A stretch of DNA of 64,000 bases from UBA877 sp034436335. Its GTDB lineage: Bacteria; Chloroflexota; Anaerolineae; Anaerolineales; Villigracilaceae. Below are positions 51,512-59,355 of this stretch, one piece after another. A program made the position numbers and the translations under genes. Position 1 is the first letter of the stretch, and every line of letters begins with the position of its first letter. The notes beneath the pieces were generated by a model, which was given only the letters and a program-made list of their open reading frames with translations, ran no database searches and had not been told where the DNA came from. The stretch is taken from contig DAOTVO010000003.1 of the NCBI GenBank assembly GCA_034436335.1, positions 1 to 64,000 of the forward strand. The letters are read 5' to 3'.

Positions 51512-52171
51512 TCAGGCATCGAGCCGATAGCCTACTCCGCGCACCGTTTTGATGTATTTGGGATGACCGGGGTCTCCTTCGATTGCCTGGCGCAACCAGG
51601 AAATGTGGACATCCAGGGTGCGGGTGTCGTCGGTGTAATCGGTTTCCCAAACTTGTGAAAATAGCGCTTTGCGTTCCACTACTTCGCCACGATGGTTGAT
51701 AAGGATTTCAAGGAGGCGCGCAAGACGCGGCGTCAGCCGGGTGCGTTTATCCTGACAGGTCACGATTCGCTTTTCTACATCGAGGCGAATTGGCCCGGCA
51801 TGCAAATTATTTTCACTCTCGCCCGGCAAAAGGTGGCGCAGGCGGTTGACCAATTTCTGAATGGTGAAAGGGAGAGTCAAAACGACATCGGCCTGTCCGG
51901 CCTCCGGTTGACGGTCCGGGTCGAGGATGAGCAGGAGCGGAAGAGAGGGGGCTTTTTCGCGCAGAGACTGGCAAATGCGTTTGCCGCTGGTCCGCAAGGT
52001 GGCCGCGTTGATAATCGCCGCGTCGGGGCTGAAATCGCCCGCAAAGCATTTGAGGGCTTCGCTGCCGCTGGAAACCAATTCCACAGCGAAGCCCTTTTTG
52101 CGCAATGCAGACGCAAACCGAGGATAATCAGCGTGCTTTCCCTCTATGACCAGAAGCGTGGCTTTATTCAT
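51512..52171 (-). CDS. OmpR-type regulator with degenerate receiver
   Basis: 219 residues: a receiver-like domain (about 1-112) and a winged-helix DNA-binding domain (about 125-219) ending KTVRGVGYRLDA. The phospho-acceptor position is Asn55 (DAAIINAAT), the acidic pair is lost (VIEGKHAD), and the signalling Lys is absent (LTLPFT). It should not be controlled by normal phosphorylation. No histidine kinase is adjacent. ATG 52171 is 13 bases after a TATAAT on the minus strand (52190-52185). Confidence 0.82.
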   Translation of the reverse strand: MNKATLLVIEGKHADYPRFASALRKKGFAVELVSSGSEALKCFAGDFSPDAAIINAATLRTSGKRICQSLREKAPSLPLLLILDPDRQPEAGQADVVLTLPFTIQKLVNRLRHLLPGESENNLHAGPIRLDVEKRIVTCQDKRTRLTPRLARLLEILINHRGEVVERKALFSQVWETDYTDDTRTLDVHISWLRQAIEGDPGHPKYIKTVRGVGYRLDA

Positions 52172-52246
52172 AGCATTCTTTAACATTATACCTTAAATGT
52201 TAAAAATGTCTTCTGCGCCAAAAGTACCAAACAGGGAAGGCCGCTT

Positions 52247-52648
52247 TCAGGGCCTGACTTTATTTTTCGCTTCGACCTTTTCCATGAACCTGGCTTCGTC
52301 AATCAGGAAGCGATCATGCGCCGCCTCGCCAATCAGTTCCACTTCGTCCCAGGCCTGGATTTCGAAGATGAGTTTGCGGCCTTCCACGCCAGTCAATGCG
52401 GCCCGGGCACGGACTTTCATGCCCACCGGCGTGGCGGCCAGGTGGCGTACGTCAATGTGACCGCCGACGGTCGTTTGTCCGGGCGGGAGATGCCCTTTAA
52501 GCGCCTGGACGGCGGCCGCTTCCATCAGCCCGACCAGGGCAGGGGTTGAGAAGACAGGCACCAGGCCGCTACCCCAGCGGGAGGCGGTGTCGGCATCGGT
52601 AACGATCTGTTCGAGTTCGGCGGCAAGGCCGGGGAAGAGTTCGGTCAT
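52247..52648 (-). CDS. Hotdog-fold thioesterase (FlK-like)
   Basis: 133 residues. FSTPALVGLMEAAAV and GGHIDVRHLAATPVG match the fluoroacetyl-CoA-thioesterase-like family, with the active-site Thr/Glu/His region in these motifs. Substrate unknown; general acyl-CoA clearance is likely. The 98 bases between it and the chelatase gene hold only promoter-like sequence. Confidence 0.82.
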   Translation of the reverse strand: MTELFPGLAAELEQIVTDADTASRWGSGLVPVFSTPALVGLMEAAAVQALKGHLPPGQTTVGGHIDVRHLAATPVGMKVRARAALTGVEGRKLIFEIQAWDEVELIGEAAHDRFLIDEARFMEKVEAKNKVRP

Positions 52649-52768
52649 ACAATCACCTCGGTCAGGATTTGTTGAGATTATAGCGCAAAGCGGTTGCGGC
52701 GGCTGCGCTGGAGCGAGATTGGAATCCTGCCCTACAAAATCTAAATTTCCACTTCCGGCAACCCGCGT

Positions 52769-52774
52769 TATAAT
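52769..52774 (+). promoter_or_regulatory. -10 element of the chelatase gene
   Basis: TATAAT 18 bases before ATG 52793, with CCGGAGAG between. Confidence 0.5.
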
Positions 52775-52792
52775 CAGCGTCCGGAGAGTCTC

Positions 52793-53896
52793 ATGCCAGC
52801 CATCTATCCCTTTACTGCTATTGTCGGACAGGAGCGCATGAAGCGCGCGCTCATTCTCAACGCTGTTGACCCGCGCATCGGCGGGGTGTTGATTCGCGGC
52901 GAGCGCGGCACGGCCAAGTCCACCGCGGCGCGCGCCCTGGCGGCGCTATTGCCCAAAGTGCGCGCCGTGCGCGGCTGCCGCTTCGGCTGCGACCCCGACC
53001 AACCCGCCTCCTGGTGCACCGAGTGCCGCGAAAAAGCGGCCTCCGGCGAGCCGCTGCCGGTGGAAGAAAAGACCATCCCCTTCGTCAATCTGCCCGTCTC
53101 GGCCACCGAGGACCGGGTGGTCGGCACGCTCGACATCGAGCAGGCCATCCAGAAAGGCGAGCGGCATTTCGAGCCGGGCGTCCTAGCCGCCGCCAACCGC
53201 GGCCTGCTTTATATTGATGAGGTCAATCTGCTCGATGACCATGTGGTGGACGTACTGCTCGATTCGGCCGCCATGGGCATGAATATCGTCGAGCGCGAGG
53301 GCATCTCGTTCACCCATCCGGCGCGCTTCATTCTGGTCGGCACGATGAACCCGGAGGAGGGCGACCTTCGCCCGCAACTGCTCGACCGTTTTGCCCTCTC
53401 GGTGGAAATCACCGGCATTCGCGATGCCCGCGACCGGGTGACCATCATCGAACACAATCTGGCCTTCGAGTCCGACCCGGAGGCCTTCCGCCGCACCTGG
53501 CAACCGCACGAGGAGAAACTCAGCCGCATCATTGCCCAGGCGCGCACCATGGTGGAAAGCGTCAAATACACCCGCCGCGACCTGCTGGCGATTGCCGCCC
53601 TGACGGCCTCGCTGAACGTGGACGGCCACCGCGCCGACCTGGTCATTCTGAAAGCCGCGCGCGCACATGCCGCCTTCGAGGGGCGGACCTCCATCACAGA
53701 CCGCGACATTGCCCTGGCCGCCGAACTGGCCCTGCCGCACCGCATCAAGCGCGGCCCGTTCCAGCAAAGCGAAATTACCCCCCAACAATTGCAGGAACGC
53801 ATTGAAAATCTGGCCGGTTCCTCCAGCGAAGGCGAGCCGAGCGAGCCGCAGGAAAATCCCGAGCCAGACGAAGATGGGGTAAAAAAAAAGTCCTGA
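52793..53896 (+). CDS. Mg/Co-chelatase AAA+ subunit (ChlI/BchI-like), small frameshift product
   Basis: 367 residues of the AAA+ ATPase: Walker A GERGTAKST (36-44), YIDEVNLLDDH (Walker B), GTMNPEEGDLRPQLLDRF (sensor/arginine finger). An unusual Cys-bearing insert (CRFGCDPDQPASWCTECREK) is common in this family. Frame 0 stops soon after the acidic, Pro-rich linker, just behind a run of nine A. It drives metal insertion into a tetrapyrrole; no other tetrapyrrole gene is in the window. Confidence 0.88.
   Translation: MPAIYPFTAIVGQERMKRALILNAVDPRIGGVLIRGERGTAKSTAARALAALLPKVRAVRGCRFGCDPDQPASWCTECREKAASGEPLPVEEKTIPFVNLPVSATEDRVVGTLDIEQAIQKGERHFEPGVLAAANRGLLYIDEVNLLDDHVVDVLLDSAAMGMNIVEREGISFTHPARFILVGTMNPEEGDLRPQLLDRFALSVEITGIRDARDRVTIIEHNLAFESDPEAFRRTWQPHEEKLSRIIAQARTMVESVKYTRRDLLAIAALTASLNVDGHRADLVILKAARAHAAFEGRTSITDRDIALAAELALPHRIKRGPFQQSEITPQQLQERIENLAGSSSEGEPSEPQENPEPDEDGVKKKS
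53881..53889 (+). promoter_or_regulatory. A9 slippery site for -1 frameshifting
   Basis: The codons are GTA AAA AAA AAG TCC TGA in frame 0. A slip back by one base reads AAA GTC CTG ACC and stays open for 331 more codons. A hairpin CCGCCTGC/GCAGGCGG lies at 53932-53962, further downstream than usual stimulators. Confidence 0.75.
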
Positions 53897-54882
53897 CCGA
53901 TTCCGCTGAAGAAGAGGCGCTCGACCAGCCGCCGCCTGCGGAGCCATCTCCACAGCAGGCGGTTTTCAAGTCCCAGGATACCCACTGGTGGGACGGCGGA
54001 AAAAAGGTCAAGGTGGGTGAGACGTTCGACCCGCGTAAACTCGACACCCCGCTCGATAAACTGACGCGTCGGCACGCTGGCCGCCGCTCCCGCACGCATA
54101 CAGAACGCAAGCGCGGACGCTACATCCAAGCGCGTCCTGCCAACGGCAAGACGGATGACATCGCTTTCGACGCCACCATCCGGGCCGCGGCGCCCTACCA
54201 GAAGCAGCGCGCCGAACAGCGCAAGCATCTGGCCTTTGCCATTGAGAAAAGCGACCTTCAGCGCAAAGTGCGCGTCAAGAAGGCGGCCAACCTGGTCTTG
54301 TTCCTGGTGGACGCTTCGTGGTCTATGGCGGTGGCCGAGCGGATGGCCGCCACGAAGGGCGCGATTCTCTCCCTGCTGACGGACGCTTATCAGCGCCGCG
54401 ACCGAGTGGGGTTGATTGTCTTCCAAAAGGACCGCGCCACGCTGGTTTTGCCGCCCACCAATTCGGTGCAACTTGCCCAGCGCGCGCTGGTGGATATTCC
54501 GGTCGGCGGTAAGACGCCGCTCTCGGCTGGCCTGTTGATGGCGTATGAAGTGCTCTTGCAGGAGGCGATTCTGCATCCGGACATCGAGCCGCTGCTCATC
54601 ATCCTGACCGATGGCGCGGGGAATGTTTCGATCGGGCCTTTGCCGCCGCAGGAAGAGGCGTATGGACTGGCCGAGCAAATCGCGGCGCGAAAGTTCCGTG
54701 CTGTAGTTATCAACATGGAGCATGCCTCCTTCGACCAGGGCCTGGCGCAGGCGCTGGCCGACCATCTCGCAGCCCCTTGCTACACGCTAAATGAACTGAA
54801 GGCGGAAAATTTGCTGATGACAGTACGCCAGGAAATGGCCGAGCCGACCAAGAGACCCGGCCCTGCGACCGTTTCAGGCTGA
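53887..54882 (+). CDS. Chelatase VWA-domain part (ChlD/BchD-like), reached by frameshift
   Basis: 331 codons in the -1 frame. An acidic/Pro linker (TDSAEEEALDQPPPAEPSPQ) leads to a basic stretch and a von Willebrand A domain with MIDAS residues in LVDASWSM, a later Thr near GGKTPLSAGLLM, and Asp in LTDGAGN. With the AAA+ part it would form a 696-residue I/D fusion. An internal ATG at 54013 could start a free VWA protein but lacks a clear ribosome-binding site. Confidence 0.82.
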   Translation, partial: KVLTDSAEEEALDQPPPAEPSPQQAVFKSQDTHWWDGGKKVKVGETFDPRKLDTPLDKLTRRHAGRRSRTHTERKRGRYIQARPANGKTDDIAFDATIRAAAPYQKQRAEQRKHLAFAIEKSDLQRKVRVKKAANLVLFLVDASWSMAVAERMAATKGAILSLLTDAYQRRDRVGLIVFQKDRATLVLPPTNSVQLAQRALVDIPVGGKTPLSAGLLMAYEVLLQEAILHPDIEPLLIILTDGAGNVSIGPLPPQEEAYGLAEQIAARKFRAVVINMEHASFDQGLAQALADHLAAPCYTLNELKAENLLMTVRQEMAEPTKRPGPATVSG

Positions 54883-57800
54883 GCAGACGCGATTTTTGCC
54901 AGCCGCTTTGGAGGCATACATGGCACGGTCGGCGGCATGGATAAGTTCCTCCCATGTCTGTCCATGTTCAGGGTAATGCGCCACGCCAAGAGAAAGGGTG
55001 GCTTTTAACTGATAGTCCATAAAATGATAGCGGGATGCACAAAAAGATTTGCGAATTTGCTCGGCGCGTTCCAGACCTTTTTGCAGAGTTGCGCCCGGCA
55101 TGATGACGAGGAACTCTTCGCCGCCGTAACGGCAGGAAATATCCGAGCGGCGGACTTCGCGCTGAAGCAAAGCAGCCAACTGTTTCAGCAGGAAATCGCC
55201 AGCGTCATGACCATAGGTATCGTTGAATTTCTTGAAACGGTCAATGTCAATCATGACTACAACGACGCCTGTTTGCTCGCGCTCGGCAAGAGCAATTTCG
55301 CGCTGGAGAACATCCTCCAGGTAGCGGCGGTTGAAGAGCCCTGTCAGCGGGTCGCGGATGGCTTGCTGGCGCAATTGCGCCTGAAGGGCTTTGATTCGGG
55401 CCAGTTGGGTGCGCAATTTCTCGTTGGCAGTCCGCAGGTTTAATTCGTTCTGCTTGCGCTCGGTAATATCGCGCATGACTTTTTGAATATGGAGCGGTCG
55501 TCCATCGGCATCACAGACCAATTCGGCGCTAATTTCCACTGTTATCTCCGAACCGTCCTTGCGGCGCAAGCGGGATTCATAGAGGGGGACGTTCTGCCCA
55601 GCCAGCAATTGCTCGAAGATTTTGACCCCCTCAGCCGGCCAGACATAGATATCGCTAAAATGGAGAGCCAGGAGTTCTGGCATGGAATAGCCCAGCATGT
55701 TTGCAGCCCGCCAGTTGGCTTCCAAATAATGTCCATCGAAGCCGATGATGAAAATCGCATCTTGTGATTGTTCAAACAGGGCGCGGTAGCGCTGCTCGGC
55801 TGTCTTGCGTTCTAAAATCTCCTCTTGAGCCATCGTGTATAAACGGCTGTTCTCAATAGCAATCGCCGCCTGCGTTGCAATCGTTTCCAGAAGGCGAATT
55901 TGCGCCGAGGAATAGGCATCTGCCTGATAACTCTGAATCGAGAGCACTCCCACTACTCGCTCACCAATACTCATCGGAACGCCAAGGTAGGAACGAATTG
56001 GGGTCCCGCTAGAGTAAAAGACCTGGTACTTTTCAGCCGCCTCGGGCAGGAGTATGTCGGGCACATATAAGGTTTGGCGGGTCCTGATGACGTATCCGCT
56101 CAAGCCGGGATTTTTGTTGATGTTGCGGGACGGAATTTTCGGGTATTCTCCCAAGTCGTAAGCAAGAGGATGCCGAATCTCGCCCGTTTGTGGGTCGAAG
56201 ACCGCGATATAGAAAGCATCCAGTGGCAAAATCTGACGGCACTTTTCGAGCAAGGCTTTGAGAACATATTCCTGCTCCAGATCGGAAGTAATGGCAAGGC
56301 CGATGTCGAAAAGGGCTGTCATTTCTTCGGCGCGCTGTCGGATTTCATCGAACAAGTGCGCATTTTCGATGGCGATAGCGGCTTGAGTGGCAATTGTCTC
56401 TAACAGGCGAACTTGATCTGGCGTATAGGCCGCTGGATGATAACTTTGCATCGAAATCACCCCTACCGCCCGTTCACCAACGGTCATCGGCACGCCAACG
56501 TAAGAGCGCGTTGCCGATCCGCCGGTATGAATGATCTGATAGTGGCTGGTTGTCTGCTCATCCAAAGCATCTTGCAGATAGACGGTCTGGCGGGTTGTGA
56601 TGATATGTCCGCTCAATCCGGGTTTTTCACGAATGTGACGGGGAGGGACATCATGAAATTTGCCATTATCGTAGAAAAGAGGATGATGAATCAGACCAGT
56701 CTCAGGGTCAAAAAGTGCCACATAGAAAGCATCCATGGGCAAAACCCGCTGACATTTTTCAAACAAATGTTTGAGGATATTGTTTCTATCCAAGCCTGAA
56801 GTGACAGCCAGGCCAATATCGAACAGAGCGGCCATTTGCTCAGCCCGCTGGCGAGTCTCTTCCAACAAACGTGCATTTTCAATCGCAATAGCAGCCTCAT
56901 CGGCAAAGGCTTGCAAACGCTCCGCGTGAATGCGAGAGAAGAAATCAGGAGTGAAACTCAACAAGTCGAGAAAACCGATTACCCTGTCGTGCACAATGAT
57001 GGGCGCTCCAACATAGGAACGTATCCGGTCAAAACCGTCCACGCGAATCCAATCTTTGCTCTGATGAGTATCTGGGAGAACGACGGCTTTCTTGGCGGCA
57101 AGCATGCGCTCAAAATGGGGGAAATCTGTGAAAGCGAAATCGAGGCCGTCTATAAAGTGCTCCAGCCCATATTCACGATAACCGCGGTGTCGAATGGCGC
57201 GTACCATGCCGGCATCATCGGCAAGTAAAAGAGTTGCCAAGTCAAAAGGCACTACGCGTCCCACGTTGTCTAGAATCCGGTCCAAGACTTCGTCGAAACT
57301 ACGCGAACGACTGAGGGCAGCCAGAGAATCGCGCAGCGCCTCAGCCAAAATGCGCTGCTCGCGTTCGGCCTGCTCGGCTTTTTTTCGTTCCGTAATGTCA
57401 CGGGCCACAATTAGACGGCCGCTGTAATATCCTCTGCGGTCATAAAGAGGAGTGATGCGCAAATCAAAAATCAGAGGCGCCTCGGCTTGCAGGGTTACTT
57501 CCTCCTGCAATACTAATGTGTCGCGATGCCGCCGGAACCAATCTCCTTGCTCAGAGAAAACCTCTGAGGCATTTCGCCCAATTACTTCCTTAGAAGTTCT
57601 TGCGAACAAATTAAGGGCGGTCTGGTTAATATCCAGAATGCGGTCTTGCGCGTCTAGCACAATAAAGGCATCGGTCATCCGCTCAAAGAGGGTTGAGCGC
57701 GCAACAGGGACGATATCGAACAAGCCAAAGCGGGAAACCGCGAGGACAACAAAAAAGCCGCTGAATAGAAAAGTTATCGGTGTCAGGTCAATGCTGATAC

Positions 57801-58386
57801 CTGTAGCCAGTCCCAAGATGGAGGCCAAATTAACCAGAGCAGGTGCAGAGACGCCCAGAACAATCAAGGTAATTTGCGGGCGCAAAGGCCGAGTGGTAGA
57901 AAACCAGGCCCGCACCAGCAAAACGATGGAAATAGCAATCAACAAATATGAGTAAAAGACATTGAGCCAAAACCACCTTCCCCCGTTCTCGATCATTCCA
58001 CGAAAAACTGTCCGGTTATAGAACAGTCCATGGTAAGAATCTGTCCAAATTAAAACATAAGTAATCAGCGGTTCAAGAGCAAAGAGAAAGACAATATACC
58101 TGGGGATTTTCTGTGTCTGGTTAGTATAACGCAGTGAAAAGAATAACAAAGCAGTCGGCACAGTGACAACGCCAGCAAAAGCCAGGTTCAACCAGATACG
58201 CTGAGTTTCTTCATTGTCCGCCAACCAGTGACAGGCGTAGAAAAAAGACCACGTTGCCAGACCCAATAAGAGATAAATCAAATATATTCCCCCTGGCATA
58301 CTTTTGCTGCGCCGCCAAATAATCAACGCAATTAGAATGGCGACCAGCGTTGATAAGAAGAGGAAGAACAGATAAAACAAGTTCAT
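54874..58386 (-). CDS. Membrane GAF-PAS diguanylate cyclase
   Basis: 1170 residues. Seven N-terminal helices (1-225, histidine-kinase-N-like 7TM) precede a PAS (about 235-340), three GAF domains (about 360-510, 535-685, 705-855), a second PAS (about 870-990), a coiled coil, and a GGDEF domain with GGEEF at 1088-1092. RRSD just before it is an intact RxxD inhibitory site, so c-di-GMP synthesis with feedback is expected. No EAL domain. It converges with and overlaps the VWA gene by 9 bases. The two later GAF copies are strongly alike, suggesting internal duplication. Confidence 0.92.
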   Translation of the reverse strand: MNLFYLFFLFLSTLVAILIALIIWRRSKSMPGGIYLIYLLLGLATWSFFYACHWLADNEETQRIWLNLAFAGVVTVPTALLFFSLRYTNQTQKIPRYIVFLFALEPLITYVLIWTDSYHGLFYNRTVFRGMIENGGRWFWLNVFYSYLLIAISIVLLVRAWFSTTRPLRPQITLIVLGVSAPALVNLASILGLATGISIDLTPITFLFSGFFVVLAVSRFGLFDIVPVARSTLFERMTDAFIVLDAQDRILDINQTALNLFARTSKEVIGRNASEVFSEQGDWFRRHRDTLVLQEEVTLQAEAPLIFDLRITPLYDRRGYYSGRLIVARDITERKKAEQAEREQRILAEALRDSLAALSRSRSFDEVLDRILDNVGRVVPFDLATLLLADDAGMVRAIRHRGYREYGLEHFIDGLDFAFTDFPHFERMLAAKKAVVLPDTHQSKDWIRVDGFDRIRSYVGAPIIVHDRVIGFLDLLSFTPDFFSRIHAERLQAFADEAAIAIENARLLEETRQRAEQMAALFDIGLAVTSGLDRNNILKHLFEKCQRVLPMDAFYVALFDPETGLIHHPLFYDNGKFHDVPPRHIREKPGLSGHIITTRQTVYLQDALDEQTTSHYQIIHTGGSATRSYVGVPMTVGERAVGVISMQSYHPAAYTPDQVRLLETIATQAAIAIENAHLFDEIRQRAEEMTALFDIGLAITSDLEQEYVLKALLEKCRQILPLDAFYIAVFDPQTGEIRHPLAYDLGEYPKIPSRNINKNPGLSGYVIRTRQTLYVPDILLPEAAEKYQVFYSSGTPIRSYLGVPMSIGERVVGVLSIQSYQADAYSSAQIRLLETIATQAAIAIENSRLYTMAQEEILERKTAEQRYRALFEQSQDAIFIIGFDGHYLEANWRAANMLGYSMPELLALHFSDIYVWPAEGVKIFEQLLAGQNVPLYESRLRRKDGSEITVEISAELVCDADGRPLHIQKVMRDITERKQNELNLRTANEKLRTQLARIKALQAQLRQQAIRDPLTGLFNRRYLEDVLQREIALAEREQTGVVVVMIDIDRFKKFNDTYGHDAGDFLLKQLAALLQREVRRSDISCRYGGEEFLVIMPGATLQKGLERAEQIRKSFCASRYHFMDYQLKATLSLGVAHYPEHGQTWEELIHAADRAMYASKAAGKNRVCSA

Positions 58387-58497
58387 CGTCAGTACACGAG
58401 TTTAACTGATTTGACCCCACCATAGACGAAATTGTAAACAACTTGAAAACCACCCCCTCGGATTCCGGACCTAAGATTTGCTCCAGCAAGAGAGGGT

Positions 58498-58908
58498 TTA
58501 TGTTCCAAAAATGCCCTTCACTTTCTCCCATAAAGGTGGGCCGAAGAGAAGCAGGCCAATTGCAACAGAGGTCAACGCGGCAATCAAAACAGCCGCAGCG
58601 CCTACATCCTTGCCCACTTTTGCCAGCGGATGATGGCGCGGACTTGCTAAGTCTACTACTGCTTCCAAAGCCGTATTGACGAATTCCGCCGCCCAAACAA
58701 AGGCAATCGTGAGCAGCAAGACAGTCCAATCTCTGACTGGCAAGCCAAGCCAAATCGCAGTCAACACAACCAGAAGGGTCGCCACTGCATGAATCCAGGC
58801 ATTACGCTGCGTGCGTATGACGTACCACCAGCCGCGGAAAGCATGCCCAAAGGCACGAATGCGGGACAGGAAGAATTCTCTTATCATGCGTTGACTCTGG
58901 CGGTACAT
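58498..58908 (-). CDS. dgkA: Diacylglycerol/undecaprenol kinase
   Basis: 136 residues, three membrane helices. EFVNTALEAVVDLASPRHHPLAKVGKD (motif in residues 75-102) is the DgkA active site. The ATG follows directly the stop of ybeY (TGAATG). Gram-positive-type members prefer undecaprenol. Acts in lipid recycling for the envelope. Confidence 0.92.
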   Translation of the reverse strand: MYRQSQRMIREFFLSRIRAFGHAFRGWWYVIRTQRNAWIHAVATLLVVLTAIWLGLPVRDWTVLLLTIAFVWAAEFVNTALEAVVDLASPRHHPLAKVGKDVGAAAVLIAALTSVAIGLLLFGPPLWEKVKGIFGT

Positions 58909-59355
58909 TCACTCTTCGACGATATTTACTTCGATGCCCAGGTCTTTCAGAGCCTTTGCCTGCGCTTCCCACATGCGTGCTTTTTCCTCGGCTTCGGCAT
59001 GGTCGTGACCCAATAAGTGCAGCACGCCGTGGACAACCAGCAACTGCACTTCGGCTTCCAGCGCATGGCCGCGGGCAGCGGCCTGGGCGGCAGCCCGCGG
59101 CAGGGAAATGATAACATCGCCAAGATAGCGGCGGCCGGTTTCCGGGTCCACTTCATCGGCCGGGAAGGACAATACATCGGTCGGCGCATCAATGGAAAGA
59201 AAGTCGCGGTTGAGGGCGCGAATCTCTTCGTCGCCGGTCAGCAGGATGGTCAGGTCGGCGTCGGTATCGGCAGACAAGTCCAGGGTCGCGCGGGCGGCGC
59301 CTTCGAGCAAGTGAGCGGGAAATTCCGGGTAGTTTTCCTGTTCAATCGTAATCAT
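58909..59355 (-). CDS. ybeY: Endoribonuclease YbeY
   Basis: 148 residues with the metal motif HGVLHLLGHDH. Processes 16S rRNA 3' end and checks ribosomes. Its start overlaps the stop of the HD phosphohydrolase gene (ATGA), the usual pgpH-ybeY-dgkA order. Confidence 0.95.
   Translation of the reverse strand: MITIEQENYPEFPAHLLEGAARATLDLSADTDADLTILLTGDEEIRALNRDFLSIDAPTDVLSFPADEVDPETGRRYLGDVIISLPRAAAQAAARGHALEAEVQLLVVHGVLHLLGHDHAEAEEKARMWEAQAKALKDLGIEVNIVEE

Noticed and set aside
52793..54882. Bacteriochlorophyll synthesis locus
   Set aside because: The chelatase pair stands alone without other bch or tetrapyrrole genes; such stand-alone I/D genes occur in non-phototrophs.
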